A stretch of 64,000 nt of DNA from Oscillospiraceae bacterium (GTDB taxonomy: Bacteria > Bacillota > Clostridia > Oscillospirales > Ruminococcaceae), in assembly GCA_021201135.1 (NCBI GenBank), contig JAJQGT010000006.1, positions 497,448 to 561,447 on the forward strand, given 5' to 3'. The stretch's first letter is position 1. The number at the start of each line of letters is the position of its first letter. Below the pieces are notes generated by a model that saw nothing but the letters and a program-made list of their open reading frames with translations, was not told the origin of the DNA and did not search any database. This document shows, piece by piece, positions 8,140-16,581 of this stretch. A program made the translations under genes and the position numbers.

Positions 8140-9267
8140 TCAAAGAACACGCTTCTTGCCGATATAGAGAGGACTTCCGACGGCGGATGAGATTCTTAAC
8201 TCGTCGCCGATTACAACGTCCTTATCGGTAATGATGTTGGAGATGATGGTTGATTTTCCGATTGAGGTGTCCTGCATGAGGATGCAGTTCTTGACAACTG
8301 CGCCCTTGGCGACCTTTACGCCTCTGAAGAGGATTGAATCCTCGACAACACCGTCGATAACGCATCCGTCAGCTACCAGAGAATTGTTGACCGAGCTGTC
8401 AAGACCATACTTCGAAGGTGCGTCGTCGCGAACCTTGGTGTAGATGGGTCTCTTCTTCAGAATAAGCTTGCCGAGGTTATCGGGGTCAAGAAGCTTCATA
8501 TTCTCGGTGAAGTAGCTTTCGAAATCGTGGATTCTGCTGTAGTAGCCGGTATATTCGTGAACACGGATGTTGAGCTTGCCAGCCTTAGCCTGCAGGACGT
8601 CACGATCGAATACGTTCTTTCCTCTGGGAGTCAAATCCATAACGAGGCTCTCCAAGAGTGCCGTCGAAAGTATATTGATGTTAAGACCCAAGGTGTACTT
8701 TCCTGCCTTGGCGGCATTAAGGATTGTCTCCTTGACTCTGCCTGTCGAATCTGTCTCGAAAGCGACAGCGTCGGCAGTTTCGGAAGCGGAATAGTTGCCG
8801 GTGGAGGCGACACAGGTGATGTCGGCGCCGGTTTCAATATGCTCTTCGATAATCTTCGAGTAATCGGCATTGAGAACGACGTTGCCGTCGGCGAGTATTA
8901 CATACTCACAGCCGGTCTTCTTGATGTAGCCGAGAGCGCCTCTCAAGGCTTCAAGCTTTCCGACATACAAGCCGGAGTCGATATTTCCGTAAGGTGGAAG
9001 GATTGTAAGACCGCCGTAGGAACGGGCAAGGTCCCAATATCTTGCAGAACCGATATGGTCAAGAAGCGACTCATAGTTTGACTTTGTGATAATTCCGACG
9101 GTCGACATTCCCGAATTGACCATGCTCGAAAGCTGGAAGTCGATAAGACGGAATCTTCCGCCGAAGGGCACGGATGCCATCGTGCGGTTTGATGCAAGCT
9201 CGGGCAAAGCCTCATCATGGGAATTTGCGAAGATAATGCCCAATACATTTGTCATATTATAGCTCAT
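8140..9267 (-). CDS. glgD: glucose-1-phosphate adenylyltransferase, GlgD (regulatory-like) subunit
   Basis: Second subunit of ADP-glucose pyrophosphorylase as found in Firmicutes. It aligns end to end with GlgC: nucleotidyltransferase domain, then a left-handed beta-helix of hexapeptide repeats from about residue 280. However, the GGxGxRL pyrophosphorylase loop is replaced by FANSHDEAL, and the Glg[11 protein letters not shown] site reads ADGNVVLNADY. The protein is therefore probably non-catalytic and modulates GlgC (inference from missing residues and known GlgCD systems). It lies 13 nt after glgC in the operon. Confidence 0.94.
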   Translation of the reverse strand: MSYNMTNVLGIIFANSHDEALPELASNRTMASVPFGGRFRLIDFQLSSMVNSGMSTVGIITKSNYESLLDHIGSARYWDLARSYGGLTILPPYGNIDSGLYVGKLEALRGALGYIKKTGCEYVILADGNVVLNADYSKIIEEHIETGADITCVASTGNYSASETADAVAFETDSTGRVKETILNAAKAGKYTLGLNINILSTALLESLVMDLTPRGKNVFDRDVLQAKAGKLNIRVHEYTGYYSRIHDFESYFTENMKLLDPDNLGKLILKKRPIYTKVRDDAPSKYGLDSSVNNSLVADGCVIDGVVEDSILFRGVKVAKGAVVKNCILMQDTSIGKSTIISNIITDKDVVIGDELRISSAVGSPLYIGKKRVL

Positions 9268-9280
9268 TGCGGCTTCCTCC

Positions 9281-10483
9281 TTACATATCGGCAGAGATTA
9301 TCTCTTTGGGCTTGACAACGGAGCCTGAGCTTACGGTTACGTCGTGACCGACGACAGCTACGCCCCACTCGTCCTTGTTCTCTACCGTTTCGGGTCTTGC
9401 GCCGATATGCGCACCCGACTCGATAACGCTTGACTCGCCGACAATCGAATACTCGACTATTGCGCCCTTCTTTACTGTAGCGTCGGGCATGAGAATCGAA
9501 TCGGTTACGACCGCGCCCTCCTCGATGGTGACGCCGCCGGAAATCATCGAGAACTCAACCGCACCGTCGATAACACAGCCGGTGGTTACCATTGAATTCT
9601 GAATCTTGGCGTTCTTGCCGATGATATGAGGTGCACGGGAGTCGTTGTTCGAGTAAATCTTCCAGCTCGGGTCATAGAGGTCGAGAGATACCGTCGGGCT
9701 GAGAAGATCCATATTTGCTTCCCAAAGGCTGTCTATCGTTCCGACATCCTTCCAGTATCCTTCGAATCTGTAGGCATAGAGTCTTTCCTTGTTCTCAAGG
9801 AGTGCGGGAATGATGTTCTTGCCGAAGTCCTTGGTGGCGGTTTCGTCCATCTCGTTTTCGGTCAGGTACTTCTTGAGGGTCGGATATGAGAATATGTAGA
9901 TACCCATTGATGCGAGAGTGCTCTCGGGAACCTTGGGCTTTTCCACGAATTTGGTGATTGCGTTGTCCTCGTCGACCGACATGATTCCGAATCTGGATGC
10001 TTCCTCATATTCAACGTCGAGTACTGCGATTGTGCAGACGGCGTTCTTTTCCTTGTGGAAATTGAGCATTTTCGAGTAATCCATCTTATAGATGTGGTCG
10101 CCCGAAAGGATTACGGCATACTCGGGATCGTATCTGTCGATAAACGACAGGTTCTGGTAGATGGCATTGGCTGTGCCTTCATACCATTGTGCGCCGGAGC
10201 TTGACTGATAGGGCGGCAGGATATGCACGCCTCCGTGGATTCGGTCAAGGTTCCATGCCTGTCCGTTGCCAATATAGTCGTTCAGAACGAGCGGCTGATA
10301 CTGGGTCAGAACACCCACTGTGTCGATACCGGAATTGACACAGTTTGACAGCGGGAAATCGATGATTCTGTACTTGCCTCCATAGGGTACGGCGGGCTTG
10401 GCTACGTTCTTTGTCAGTGCGTACAGTCTTGATCCCTGTCCGCCTGCCAAAAGCATCGCAACGCATTCTTTTTTGTTGTACAT
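9281..10483 (-). CDS. glgC: glucose-1-phosphate adenylyltransferase, catalytic subunit
   Basis: Makes ADP-glucose from glucose-1-phosphate and ATP, the committed step of glycogen synthesis. The 400-residue protein keeps the catalytic loop [27 protein letters not shown] and [10 protein letters not shown], with a C-terminal hexapeptide beta-helix. It lies between glgB and glgD on the same strand. Confidence 0.97.
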   Translation of the reverse strand: MYNKKECVAMLLAGGQGSRLYALTKNVAKPAVPYGGKYRIIDFPLSNCVNSGIDTVGVLTQYQPLVLNDYIGNGQAWNLDRIHGGVHILPPYQSSSGAQWYEGTANAIYQNLSFIDRYDPEYAVILSGDHIYKMDYSKMLNFHKEKNAVCTIAVLDVEYEEASRFGIMSVDEDNAITKFVEKPKVPESTLASMGIYIFSYPTLKKYLTENEMDETATKDFGKNIIPALLENKERLYAYRFEGYWKDVGTIDSLWEANMDLLSPTVSLDLYDPSWKIYSNNDSRAPHIIGKNAKIQNSMVTTGCVIDGAVEFSMISGGVTIEEGAVVTDSILMPDATVKKGAIVEYSIVGESSVIESGAHIGARPETVENKDEWGVAVVGHDVTVSSGSVVKPKEIISADM

Positions 10484-10518
10484 TACACTCTTCCTTTCAG
10501 ATTTTGATTGAAAACGCT

Positions 10519-12471
10519 CTATTTTTTGTCAGCATTATCCGGCGACTGTTCCTCTATCGCCTTGGCGGCTTTTCTGCCACCGTATTTTCTGACTTTGAAA
10601 TACATTACCGACATCGGAGGAATATCGATGGCTATCGACTGCTCCATTCCGTGAGACGGAATATTTTCCGACTTGACGGTGCCGTTAAGATAGGGCGAAC
10701 CGTTCTTTGAAGCCGAGTTCATAACCTCGGTATAGGTTCCTCTGTATGGCACGCCGAAGCGATAGCCCTTTCTCTCGACGGGAACGAAGTTGCAGACAAC
10801 CACAATTTCCTTCCCCGCTTTGTCGATTCTTCTGAACACGATTACGCTCTGCTCGTTGTCATCAGCCGAAATCCAGCTGAAGCCCTTCCACGAGTAATCC
10901 TCCTGCCACATCGGTGGGTTATCAAGATAGAATTGATTCAGATTCTTGACATATTGCTGGAAATCACGATGAGCCTCGAACTTCTCGGGCATGAACCACT
11001 CGAGCCCGTTACTGTAGTCCCACTCACGGAACTGCGCAAACTCGCTTCCCATGAAGAGAAGCTTCTTGCCGGGGTGAGCCATCATATAACCTAAGAACGC
11101 TCTGTCGTTTGCAAGCTTTGAGTCGGAATCACCCGGCATCTTGTCGACAAGCGAGTGCTTGCCGTGGACGACCTCGTCATGCGAAATCGGGAGAATGAAG
11201 TTCTCGGAAAACGCATAGAAGAAGGAGAACGTGAGCTTGTCGTGGTTGAACTTGCGGAAATAGGGATCGAGAGACATATAGTGCATCATGTCGTTCATCC
11301 AGCCCATGTTCCACTTGAAGTTGAACCCCAAGCCGTTCATGTCGACCGGCTTTGTGACGTTAGCCCATGCTGTAGATTCTTCGGCAATCATTATGGCGTT
11401 CGGGCATCTTGAGAAGACTGCGGTATTCAGCATCTGCAAAAATTCCACAGCTTCGAGATTCTCGTGTCCGCCGAATTTATTCGGTCTCCACTCGCCGCCC
11501 TGTCTGTCATAATCGAGATAGAGCATCGACGCAACCGCATCGACTCTTAAGCCATCGACATGGTATTTTTCAAGCCAGAAAAGTGCGCTTGAGATCAGGA
11601 AGGAACGAACCTCGGGACGACCGAAGTCGAAGACTCTTGTTCCCCAAGCCTTGTGCTCCATCTTGAGGGGGTCGGCATATTCGTAGCAAGGCGAGCCGTC
11701 GAATTCAAAGAGTCCTGCGCCGTCCTTCGGGAAATGAGCCGGAACCCAGTCGAGGATAACGGCGATTCCCGCCTGATGGAATTTGTCGACCATTTTCATG
11801 AAGCCCTCGGGAGTGCCGAAACGGGAGGTCGGGGCGAAGTAGCCCATAACCTGATAGCCCCACGAGCCCTCGTAGGGGTACTCGGTAAGCGGCATGAACT
11901 CGACATGAGTGTAGTTCATCTCTTTCAGATAAGGGATGAGCTCATCCGCCGCCTTTTCGTAGCTATAGACGTTGCCGTCGGGATATTTCTTCCACGAGCC
12001 GAGGTTTACTTCATAAATATTCATCGGCTTGTCATAGGGAGTTGAGCGCTTGCGCTTGTTCATCCAAGTGGTATCGCCCCACTTGTAGTCACCGATATCG
12101 AAAATCTTTGTTGCGGTTCCCGGAGGTGTTTCCATGTGGACGCCGTAAGGGTCCGCCTTCATCCTTCTTGAGCCGTCTGCGCCTTCTACAAAATACTTGT
12201 AGGTCGAATATGTATCGAGTGCCTGCGCCGTGCATTCCCAGATGCCGCCGGTGATTTTGTGGCACGGGTTGGCATTTTCGTCCCATCCGTTGAAATCGCC
12301 AACGAGCGAGACACGCTTGGCGCGAGGAGCCCAGACACGGAAAATGTAGCCGCCTTCGTCCCTTTTGTGAGCACCCAGGAAGTCGGCGCAATCGTAGTTT
12401 TTGCCGTCAAGGAAGCTTGCGACTGCCGCATCCACGTCATAGACCATCTCCGCCTGTTTAACGCTGTTCAT
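10519..12471 (-). CDS. glgB: 1,4-alpha-glucan branching enzyme
   Basis: Introduces alpha-1,6 branches into glycogen. The 650-residue protein has an N-terminal CBM48 ([20 protein letters not shown]), then a GH13_9 barrel with the nucleophile region [14 protein letters not shown], acid/base MIAEESTAW and [10 protein letters not shown], and a C-terminal all-beta domain. The last 20 or so residues are a charged tail. It is the first gene of the glycogen operon, behind a 17-nt-spaced promoter. Confidence 0.97.
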   Translation of the reverse strand: MNSVKQAEMVYDVDAAVASFLDGKNYDCADFLGAHKRDEGGYIFRVWAPRAKRVSLVGDFNGWDENANPCHKITGGIWECTAQALDTYSTYKYFVEGADGSRRMKADPYGVHMETPPGTATKIFDIGDYKWGDTTWMNKRKRSTPYDKPMNIYEVNLGSWKKYPDGNVYSYEKAADELIPYLKEMNYTHVEFMPLTEYPYEGSWGYQVMGYFAPTSRFGTPEGFMKMVDKFHQAGIAVILDWVPAHFPKDGAGLFEFDGSPCYEYADPLKMEHKAWGTRVFDFGRPEVRSFLISSALFWLEKYHVDGLRVDAVASMLYLDYDRQGGEWRPNKFGGHENLEAVEFLQMLNTAVFSRCPNAIMIAEESTAWANVTKPVDMNGLGFNFKWNMGWMNDMMHYMSLDPYFRKFNHDKLTFSFFYAFSENFILPISHDEVVHGKHSLVDKMPGDSDSKLANDRAFLGYMMAHPGKKLLFMGSEFAQFREWDYSNGLEWFMPEKFEAHRDFQQYVKNLNQFYLDNPPMWQEDYSWKGFSWISADDNEQSVIVFRRIDKAGKEIVVVCNFVPVERKGYRFGVPYRGTYTEVMNSASKNGSPYLNGTVKSENIPSHGMEQSIAIDIPPMSVMYFKVRKYGGRKAAKAIEEQSPDNADKK

Positions 12472-12570
12472 ATCTATACCCCTTCTTTCTTAAAGTGAAA
12501 AAGTTGTGGAAAACTAATATTTTTGCATTCAGCGAGACAACACCAATTCCGTTTACTCGCTTATGGATTC

Positions 12571-12599
12571 ATTATACCAAGCTTTGACGGATATTGCAA
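12571..12599 (-). promoter_or_regulatory. sigma-A type promoter for glgBCDA
   Basis: Minus-strand TTGCAA (12594-12599) and TATAAT (12571-12576) with exactly 17 nt between, about 100 nt upstream of glgB. The rest of the gap to spoIIE is AT-rich with nothing else recognised. Confidence 0.75.
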
Positions 12600-12669
12600 G
12601 GAGTTTAGACCAATTTGACGTTTTTAACATTTTTCAACGCCTTTTTTTGTGCAAACTTTACAAAGGGTT

Positions 12670-14328
12670 TTATCGTATTTTTGATATTCTGATTGAGGCT
12701 ACTGTAATATCGTCGCAATAATTTTCTTTCTGACTCTTGTGTGCTTCGCTTACCACCAGAGCCGCCAGATCATCGGTTGACAGGTTGGCGGAATCAAGTG
12801 AAAGCTCCGCCAGCTTCTCTATTCCCAAGCCGTCTGTGCCGTCGGTCATCATGAGAATCGAAAGCTCATCCGACGGAGCTATGCGGGTGCTCGTGAGGCT
12901 GATTTCCTCCAAAATGCCGATTGGATAACCGCCCTGCGGTATCGGAGTGATACCGCCGTCACGGAGAATATAGCTCTTCCCCGCCCCGCATTTGATTACG
13001 TTCACCTCGCCGGTCATAAGGTTCGCCGAGAGAATATCAAGAGTCGCAAAGGACTCGTCCGGCTGGCAGGAGCGGACATATTCGGACGAAAGGCGGAGGG
13101 ACGACTCGAGGGAGTAGCCCGCCTCGCTGAGGTTCTTGAACGTTCTGATGAGATTCTTCGCAACCGCACGGGCATCGCTTCCTGTTCCCATGCCATCGGA
13201 GAGGATGAGATAGCTGTAGACTCCATAATTCCAGACTTCGGCGCAGTCGCCGCAGATGCCGTCGCCAAGCTCTTTCGAGTTCGCCGACATCTGGCAAATT
13301 CCGGCGTCGAAGTGCCACTTAGGCTTGGGAGTGAGAGTGTAGCGGATATAGCTGTTGTTCTCGCTCCTGAAAAGCTCGACGTCGCTCCCCATTCCGGCTT
13401 TTTCGGCGGCAGAGATGACGGCGTTTTCGGATATCCGTGCGTTTTTCGGAAAATAGAGCTCGACCGCACCGTCGGGAATCGGGACAACGGTAACTTCGGC
13501 AGAGATTCTTTTCGAAAGGATTTCGGACAGACGGGAGACTTTTGGATTGCTCTTCTCCAGTGTAAGCGATTTTCCGAGGTCGCTTTCAGTGAGCGCGAGA
13601 AGCTCAACCATGTTTTCGAAGTCGTGTTCACCTGAGCCCGGTGTCACGAACTTCGGGAAACGTGTGAGGGCGCTCCTAAGAAAGCTGAGTCTTAAGGATG
13701 CGGAGCGTGCCGCTGACGAAAGGGCTTCATTCTTGCGGGTGAGCTTGTATACACAAATAACGCAGACAAGGAAGCTTAATATCTCGCCGAGGTGATAGGA
13801 TGAGGCTATCACCACGGCGAAAGCGAAGAGCGCAAGAAGCTGAGGCTTGGTTGCGGCTCGGACGCCGGATTTGAAAACGGTTGTAGTAAGATGTGTACAT
13901 GCGCAAAGTATTGCGCCGACTGAGATGATTCTTACGTAGTAGGCAAAGCTTGCTTCCGCAGTGGCACCTGCGAATACAGCACAACCGAGATATGACATTG
14001 CCGCGACTATCGAGACTACGATCGGATACCGCCTGCGGCTTGTCCCTTCAAAGAGTAATCGGGTCAGGAGAACCACCATCGCCGAAGCGAGTGATGCCAC
14101 CTTGCCTGCCGTGATTTCCGTGAATATTGCCGTTATGAGTGCTCCCAACAGTGCCGAGAAGCCGCAGACGGGCGGCAGGGCGGCAATCAATGCGGCGCAT
14201 AGCACCGAGTCTTCTCCCAAAACCTCCGAGCCTGCGAGAACGGCTCCCGCAAGAAAGCTGAAAATTGGCTTTGCGACTTTGATTACATTCGTTTTCGGGA
14301 CGGCTTTTACTGATTCCATGAGCTTCAT
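12670..14328 (-). CDS. spoIIE: SpoIIE-like membrane PP2C phosphatase (sporulation)
   Basis: In sporulating Firmicutes SpoIIE dephosphorylates SpoIIAA to activate sigma-F in the forespore. This 552-residue protein has an N-terminal run of hydrophobic segments (about residues 20-185), a linker, and a C-terminal PP2C/SpoIIE domain with metal-binding motifs LSDGMGTGSDARAVA, MTDGTDGL and CDDIT. It is clearly shorter than the Bacillus protein (about 830 residues), mainly in the membrane part. A TGTCGAA Spo0A-box-like site lies upstream at 14386-14392. It could be a SpoIIE-like paralog rather than the orthologue. Confidence 0.82.
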   Translation of the reverse strand: MKLMESVKAVPKTNVIKVAKPIFSFLAGAVLAGSEVLGEDSVLCAALIAALPPVCGFSALLGALITAIFTEITAGKVASLASAMVVLLTRLLFEGTSRRRYPIVVSIVAAMSYLGCAVFAGATAEASFAYYVRIISVGAILCACTHLTTTVFKSGVRAATKPQLLALFAFAVVIASSYHLGEILSFLVCVICVYKLTRKNEALSSAARSASLRLSFLRSALTRFPKFVTPGSGEHDFENMVELLALTESDLGKSLTLEKSNPKVSRLSEILSKRISAEVTVVPIPDGAVELYFPKNARISENAVISAAEKAGMGSDVELFRSENNSYIRYTLTPKPKWHFDAGICQMSANSKELGDGICGDCAEVWNYGVYSYLILSDGMGTGSDARAVAKNLIRTFKNLSEAGYSLESSLRLSSEYVRSCQPDESFATLDILSANLMTGEVNVIKCGAGKSYILRDGGITPIPQGGYPIGILEEISLTSTRIAPSDELSILMMTDGTDGLGIEKLAELSLDSANLSTDDLAALVVSEAHKSQKENYCDDITVASIRISKIR

Positions 14329-14393
14329 ACTGATACTTCCTTTCGCTTAGTCAAAGTAATTTTAGTCTAAGCTAAATAAGAAGTCTGTCGAAA

Positions 14394-14469
14394 CCTAACC
14401 TCCACTGCAAGCAGTGGAGGTTAGGCGAAAAAAGCGAAGCTTTTTTCCTCGAAAAGTTTACTTTTCGAG
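14394..14469. repeat. three tandem perfect hairpins between cotJC and spoIIE
   Basis: Hairpin 1: 15-bp perfect stem with a 2-nt AA loop (14394-14408/14411-14425). Hairpin 2: 8-bp stem with GAA loop (14428-14435/14439-14446), carrying A and T runs. Hairpin 3: 10-bp stem with TT loop (14448-14457/14460-14469). They fill the cotJC 3' flank completely. Hairpin 2 or 3 could act as a terminator; perfect tandem stems with 2-3 nt loops recur elsewhere in the window. Confidence 0.9.
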
Positions 14470-14470
14470 T

Positions 14471-15067
14471 TTATTTGTCGAAGCTCGGGTTGAAGGCGTA
14501 GAAGTTCTTTGAGTCGAGCTGGTCGGTCACGAGGCGCATCGCTTCGCCGAAGCGCTGGAAGTGGACTATCTCACGCTGACGGAGGAACTTGATTACATCT
14601 CTTACATCAGGGTCGTCGACGAGTCTTAAGATATTGTCATAGGTCAGGCGAGCCTTCTGCTCCGCCGCCAGATCCTCCGACAGGTCGGCAATCGGGTCGC
14701 CGGTCGACTGGAAGAGCTCCGCCGAGAAGGGCGTGCCGGAAGCGGCAATCGGATAGAGCCCGGTTGTGTGGTCGACGAAATAGGTGTCGAAGCCGGATTC
14801 CTTGATTTCCTTCGGGGTGAGGTTCTTGGTGAGCTGATAGATGATGGCGCAGATCATCTCCATGTGCCCAAGCTCCTCAGTCCCGATGTCATTTAAGATT
14901 GCCTTGACCTCCGGGCAGGGTGCGGTGTATCTCTGGGAGAGGTAGCGCATCGAGGCGTTGAGCTCGCCGTCAGGTCCGCCGAACTGCGAGATGATTATCT
15001 TCGCCGCCGCAGGGTCGGGATTCGCTATCTTGACGGGATATTGCAGTTTCTTCTCATATTGCCACAT
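14471..15067 (-). CDS. cotJC: spore coat protein CotJC (manganese catalase-like)
   Basis: Inner spore coat component of the CotJ operon, in the manganese catalase fold family. The 198-residue protein begins MWQYEKKLQYPVKI and shows the ferritin-like metal-ligand helices: GGPDGELNASMRYLSQRY, DIGTEELGHMEMICAII, and a later LAAEQKARLTYDNILRL and EIVHFQRFGEA. In Bacillus the operon is mother-cell (sigma-E) expressed. It follows cotJB by 3 nt and ends at a triple hairpin. Confidence 0.95.
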   Translation of the reverse strand: MWQYEKKLQYPVKIANPDPAAAKIIISQFGGPDGELNASMRYLSQRYTAPCPEVKAILNDIGTEELGHMEMICAIIYQLTKNLTPKEIKESGFDTYFVDHTTGLYPIAASGTPFSAELFQSTGDPIADLSEDLAAEQKARLTYDNILRLVDDPDVRDVIKFLRQREIVHFQRFGEAMRLVTDQLDSKNFYAFNPSFDK

Positions 15068-15070
15068 ATC

Positions 15071-15331
15071 TCACACCTCCTCGTTTGCGGAAAGTTCCCA
15101 AGGCCACGGAGCCTTGACCCACTGCCAGCATTCGTCATTTGCGCTCGAATCGGCAGTCAGAGGTCCATAGGTCGCCTCGTAATCGGCTTTTGCTTCTTCG
15201 TAAAGCTTTTTGTACTTGTTGTAATATGCAAGAGCATCGGCGCAGTTCGGATGAGAGTCGAGGAAAAGCTGTGCCTCCAGGACTGCGAACGAATACTGCT
15301 GTACATACTTAAGCGGATTAGTATTACTCAT
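15071..15331 (-). CDS. cotJB: spore coat protein CotJB
   Basis: Small CotJ operon protein, 86 residues, with the family's central LEAQLFLDSHPNCADALAYY and C-terminal WVKAPWPWE. It overlaps cotJA by 4 nt and is followed by cotJC. It is needed for assembly of CotJ proteins into the coat in Bacillus; the molecular role is not established. Confidence 0.93.
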   Translation of the reverse strand: MSNTNPLKYVQQYSFAVLEAQLFLDSHPNCADALAYYNKYKKLYEEAKADYEATYGPLTADSSANDECWQWVKAPWPWELSANEEV

Positions 15332-15555
15332 ATCGTTCTCTCCCCTATAAACGGTTTGTCAAGCTCTTCGAAGATGGTGCCCCGCGGCAGTCCGACCTGC
15401 GGCTCATAGACCTTCTGCCACGACTGATAAGGCACATAGAGCATTCCAATCGGCGTGCTTGCGGGCAGAGACGTCGTCGGCTGTTTGCAGTCAAGAGACG
15501 GGCTGTCGGAAGCATCACAGCAATCGGTTGCGTTCAGTATATTGGTAAGTTTCAT
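15328..15555 (-). CDS. cotJA: spore coat-associated protein CotJA
   Basis: 75 residues. The C-terminal half (IGMLYVPYQSWQKVYEP, then GLPRGTIFEELDKPF) is the CotJA signature. The start at MKLTNILNATDCC is chosen for an AGGAG 8 nt upstream; further upstream the frame is open but lacks a ribosome site. First gene of cotJA-cotJB-cotJC. A sporulation sigma-like -10 lies about 50 nt upstream. Confidence 0.9.
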   Translation of the reverse strand: MKLTNILNATDCCDASDSPSLDCKQPTTSLPASTPIGMLYVPYQSWQKVYEPQVGLPRGTIFEELDKPFIGERTI

Positions 15556-15605
15556 CTTGTATCTCCTCATTCTTATTGAGGTCCGCCCAAAAGCGAGCCT
15601 CTGCT

Positions 15606-15614
15606 TATAGTATG
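15606..15614 (-). promoter_or_regulatory. possible mother-cell sigma (E/K) -10 element for cotJ
   Basis: Minus-strand CATACTATA fits the CATAnnnTA type of -10 used by sporulation mother-cell sigma factors and sits about 50 nt before cotJA. No convincing housekeeping promoter is seen there. The -35 is not clear, so this is tentative. Confidence 0.4.
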
Positions 15615-15654
15615 AGACAAGGTGAAATGATGTTACTGAGATGCGCTTTTGCAA

Positions 15655-15685
15655 GCGCAAAAAAAGCCGCCCTTTCGAGCGGCTT
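15655..15685 (-). terminator. intrinsic terminator after DUF2442 gene
   Basis: Stem AAGCCGC (15664-15670) with GCGGCTT (15679-15685), followed on the minus strand by a T run. It sits just beyond the DUF2442 stop. Confidence 0.85.
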
Positions 15686-15694
15686 CTAAAATGT

Positions 15695-15946
15695 TCAAGA
15701 CTTTATGGGCACACTGCATTCATACAAGTGCTCCGGTGCGATGTCTATGTCATCATCCCAGACGACCGTCCCGCACTCTGCTTTCGCCCCGAGGAAAAAC
15801 GGCAGACTCTTCAGCGGAGAGTAGATACTCTTCTCAAGAAGCGGCTTGGCATCATATAAGCCCTCTTTGCCGTCCGCAAAGGTTATAAACAAGGTGTAAT
15901 CGCTGTTTGCCTGAACTTTTCTGACTACCCAAATTGGCGTGTTCAT
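15695..15946 (-). CDS. DUF2442 domain protein
   Basis: 83 residues. The pattern LFITFADGKEGLYDAKPLL followed by CGTVVWDDDIDIAPEHLYE is the DUF2442 signature. The gene follows the DUF4160 gene at 39 nt, an arrangement common in bacteria and sometimes suspected to be a toxin-antitoxin-like pair. No function is established. It ends at a terminator, so the two genes form a closed unit. Confidence 0.85.
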   Translation of the reverse strand: MNTPIWVVRKVQANSDYTLFITFADGKEGLYDAKPLLEKSIYSPLKSLPFFLGAKAECGTVVWDDDIDIAPEHLYECSVPIKS

Positions 15947-15985
15947 ACTACCGATTCTCCTTTCTGTAGCAATAGAAATACCCGA

Positions 15986-16246
15986 TTATCTCAGTGGTTC
16001 GATTTTGTAAAGAGGCTGTTCGCTCATTGCAAGCTCCCAGTTGGCTATAAGCTCATCCTTGTGAAGCTCCGCCCAAGCGGCAATATACTTTCTCTGTGGC
16101 TTGGGCATATCACCCTGCGTCAATTCACCGTCCATATTAAAGACTGCGTTATAGCCTTGGTATGAAGCGTGAAAGTGCGGCGGGTTATGCTCACCGTTGT
16201 TGTACATTCTGATTATGATTCCGTAAAACATTGAAATTGCCGGCAT
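15986..16246 (-). CDS. DUF4160 domain protein
   Basis: 86 residues from MPAISMFYGIIIRMY. EHNPPHFHASYQGYNAVF is the hallmark DUF4160 motif, with conserved HNPPHFHA. The ATG at 16244-16246 is preferred over the adjacent TTG because AGGAGG lies 8 nt upstream. A strong promoter (TTGACG, 17 nt, TATAAT) precedes it. Partner of DUF2442; role unknown. Confidence 0.87.
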   Translation of the reverse strand: MPAISMFYGIIIRMYNNGEHNPPHFHASYQGYNAVFNMDGELTQGDMPKPQRKYIAAWAELHKDELIANWELAMSEQPLYKIEPLR

Positions 16247-16272
16247 CAATATCCCCTCCTGACTACGATTAT

Positions 16273-16301
16273 ATTATAACACATTCTGAAGTCAACGTCA
16301 A
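16273..16301 (-). promoter_or_regulatory. sigma-A type promoter for DUF4160-DUF2442
   Basis: Minus-strand TTGACG (16296-16301) and TATAAT (16273-16278) with 17 nt between. Confidence 0.75.
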
Positions 16302-16395
16302 CAGAAACCTACAAGAAAAAGCCGCCCGAGCCGTCCGCCCGGGTGGGCGGTGGTGGGTGGCAAAACGTGAAGGAAGTATCAGTTTAAGAGGTACG

Positions 16396-16423
16396 TTCCG
16401 GCACGGGTCGCCCCATGCCGGAA
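16396..16423. other. strong isolated hairpin in a gene-free gap
   Basis: Perfect 8-bp stem TTCCGGCA/TGCCGGAA (16396-16403/16416-16423) enclosing a second GGG-TCG-CCC stem. It lies in the 335-nt gap 16247-16581, which holds no supported gene apart from the promoter at 16273-16301. There is no T run, so it is not a simple terminator. It could belong to a small RNA or a decayed mobile element. Confidence 0.5.
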
Positions 16424-16581
16424 CCTGCGGTATAAGATATATTTCTCCTTTTTGGGGGCTTTCACTATTAAAGACGCTTTTTTAAGCCGAAAGGTTACGC
16501 GATTTTTCAGGAAAAATCGCAACTTTGTGAAAATCGACGGGATTCAGACTTTTCAGAAGTCTCAAATTGTGCAAATTAATA

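Noticed and set aside
16231..16485. Plus-strand ORF of 84 codons over the gap after the DUF4160 gene
   Set aside because: No ribosome site, odd composition, and it overlaps the DUF4160 promoter and a hairpin.
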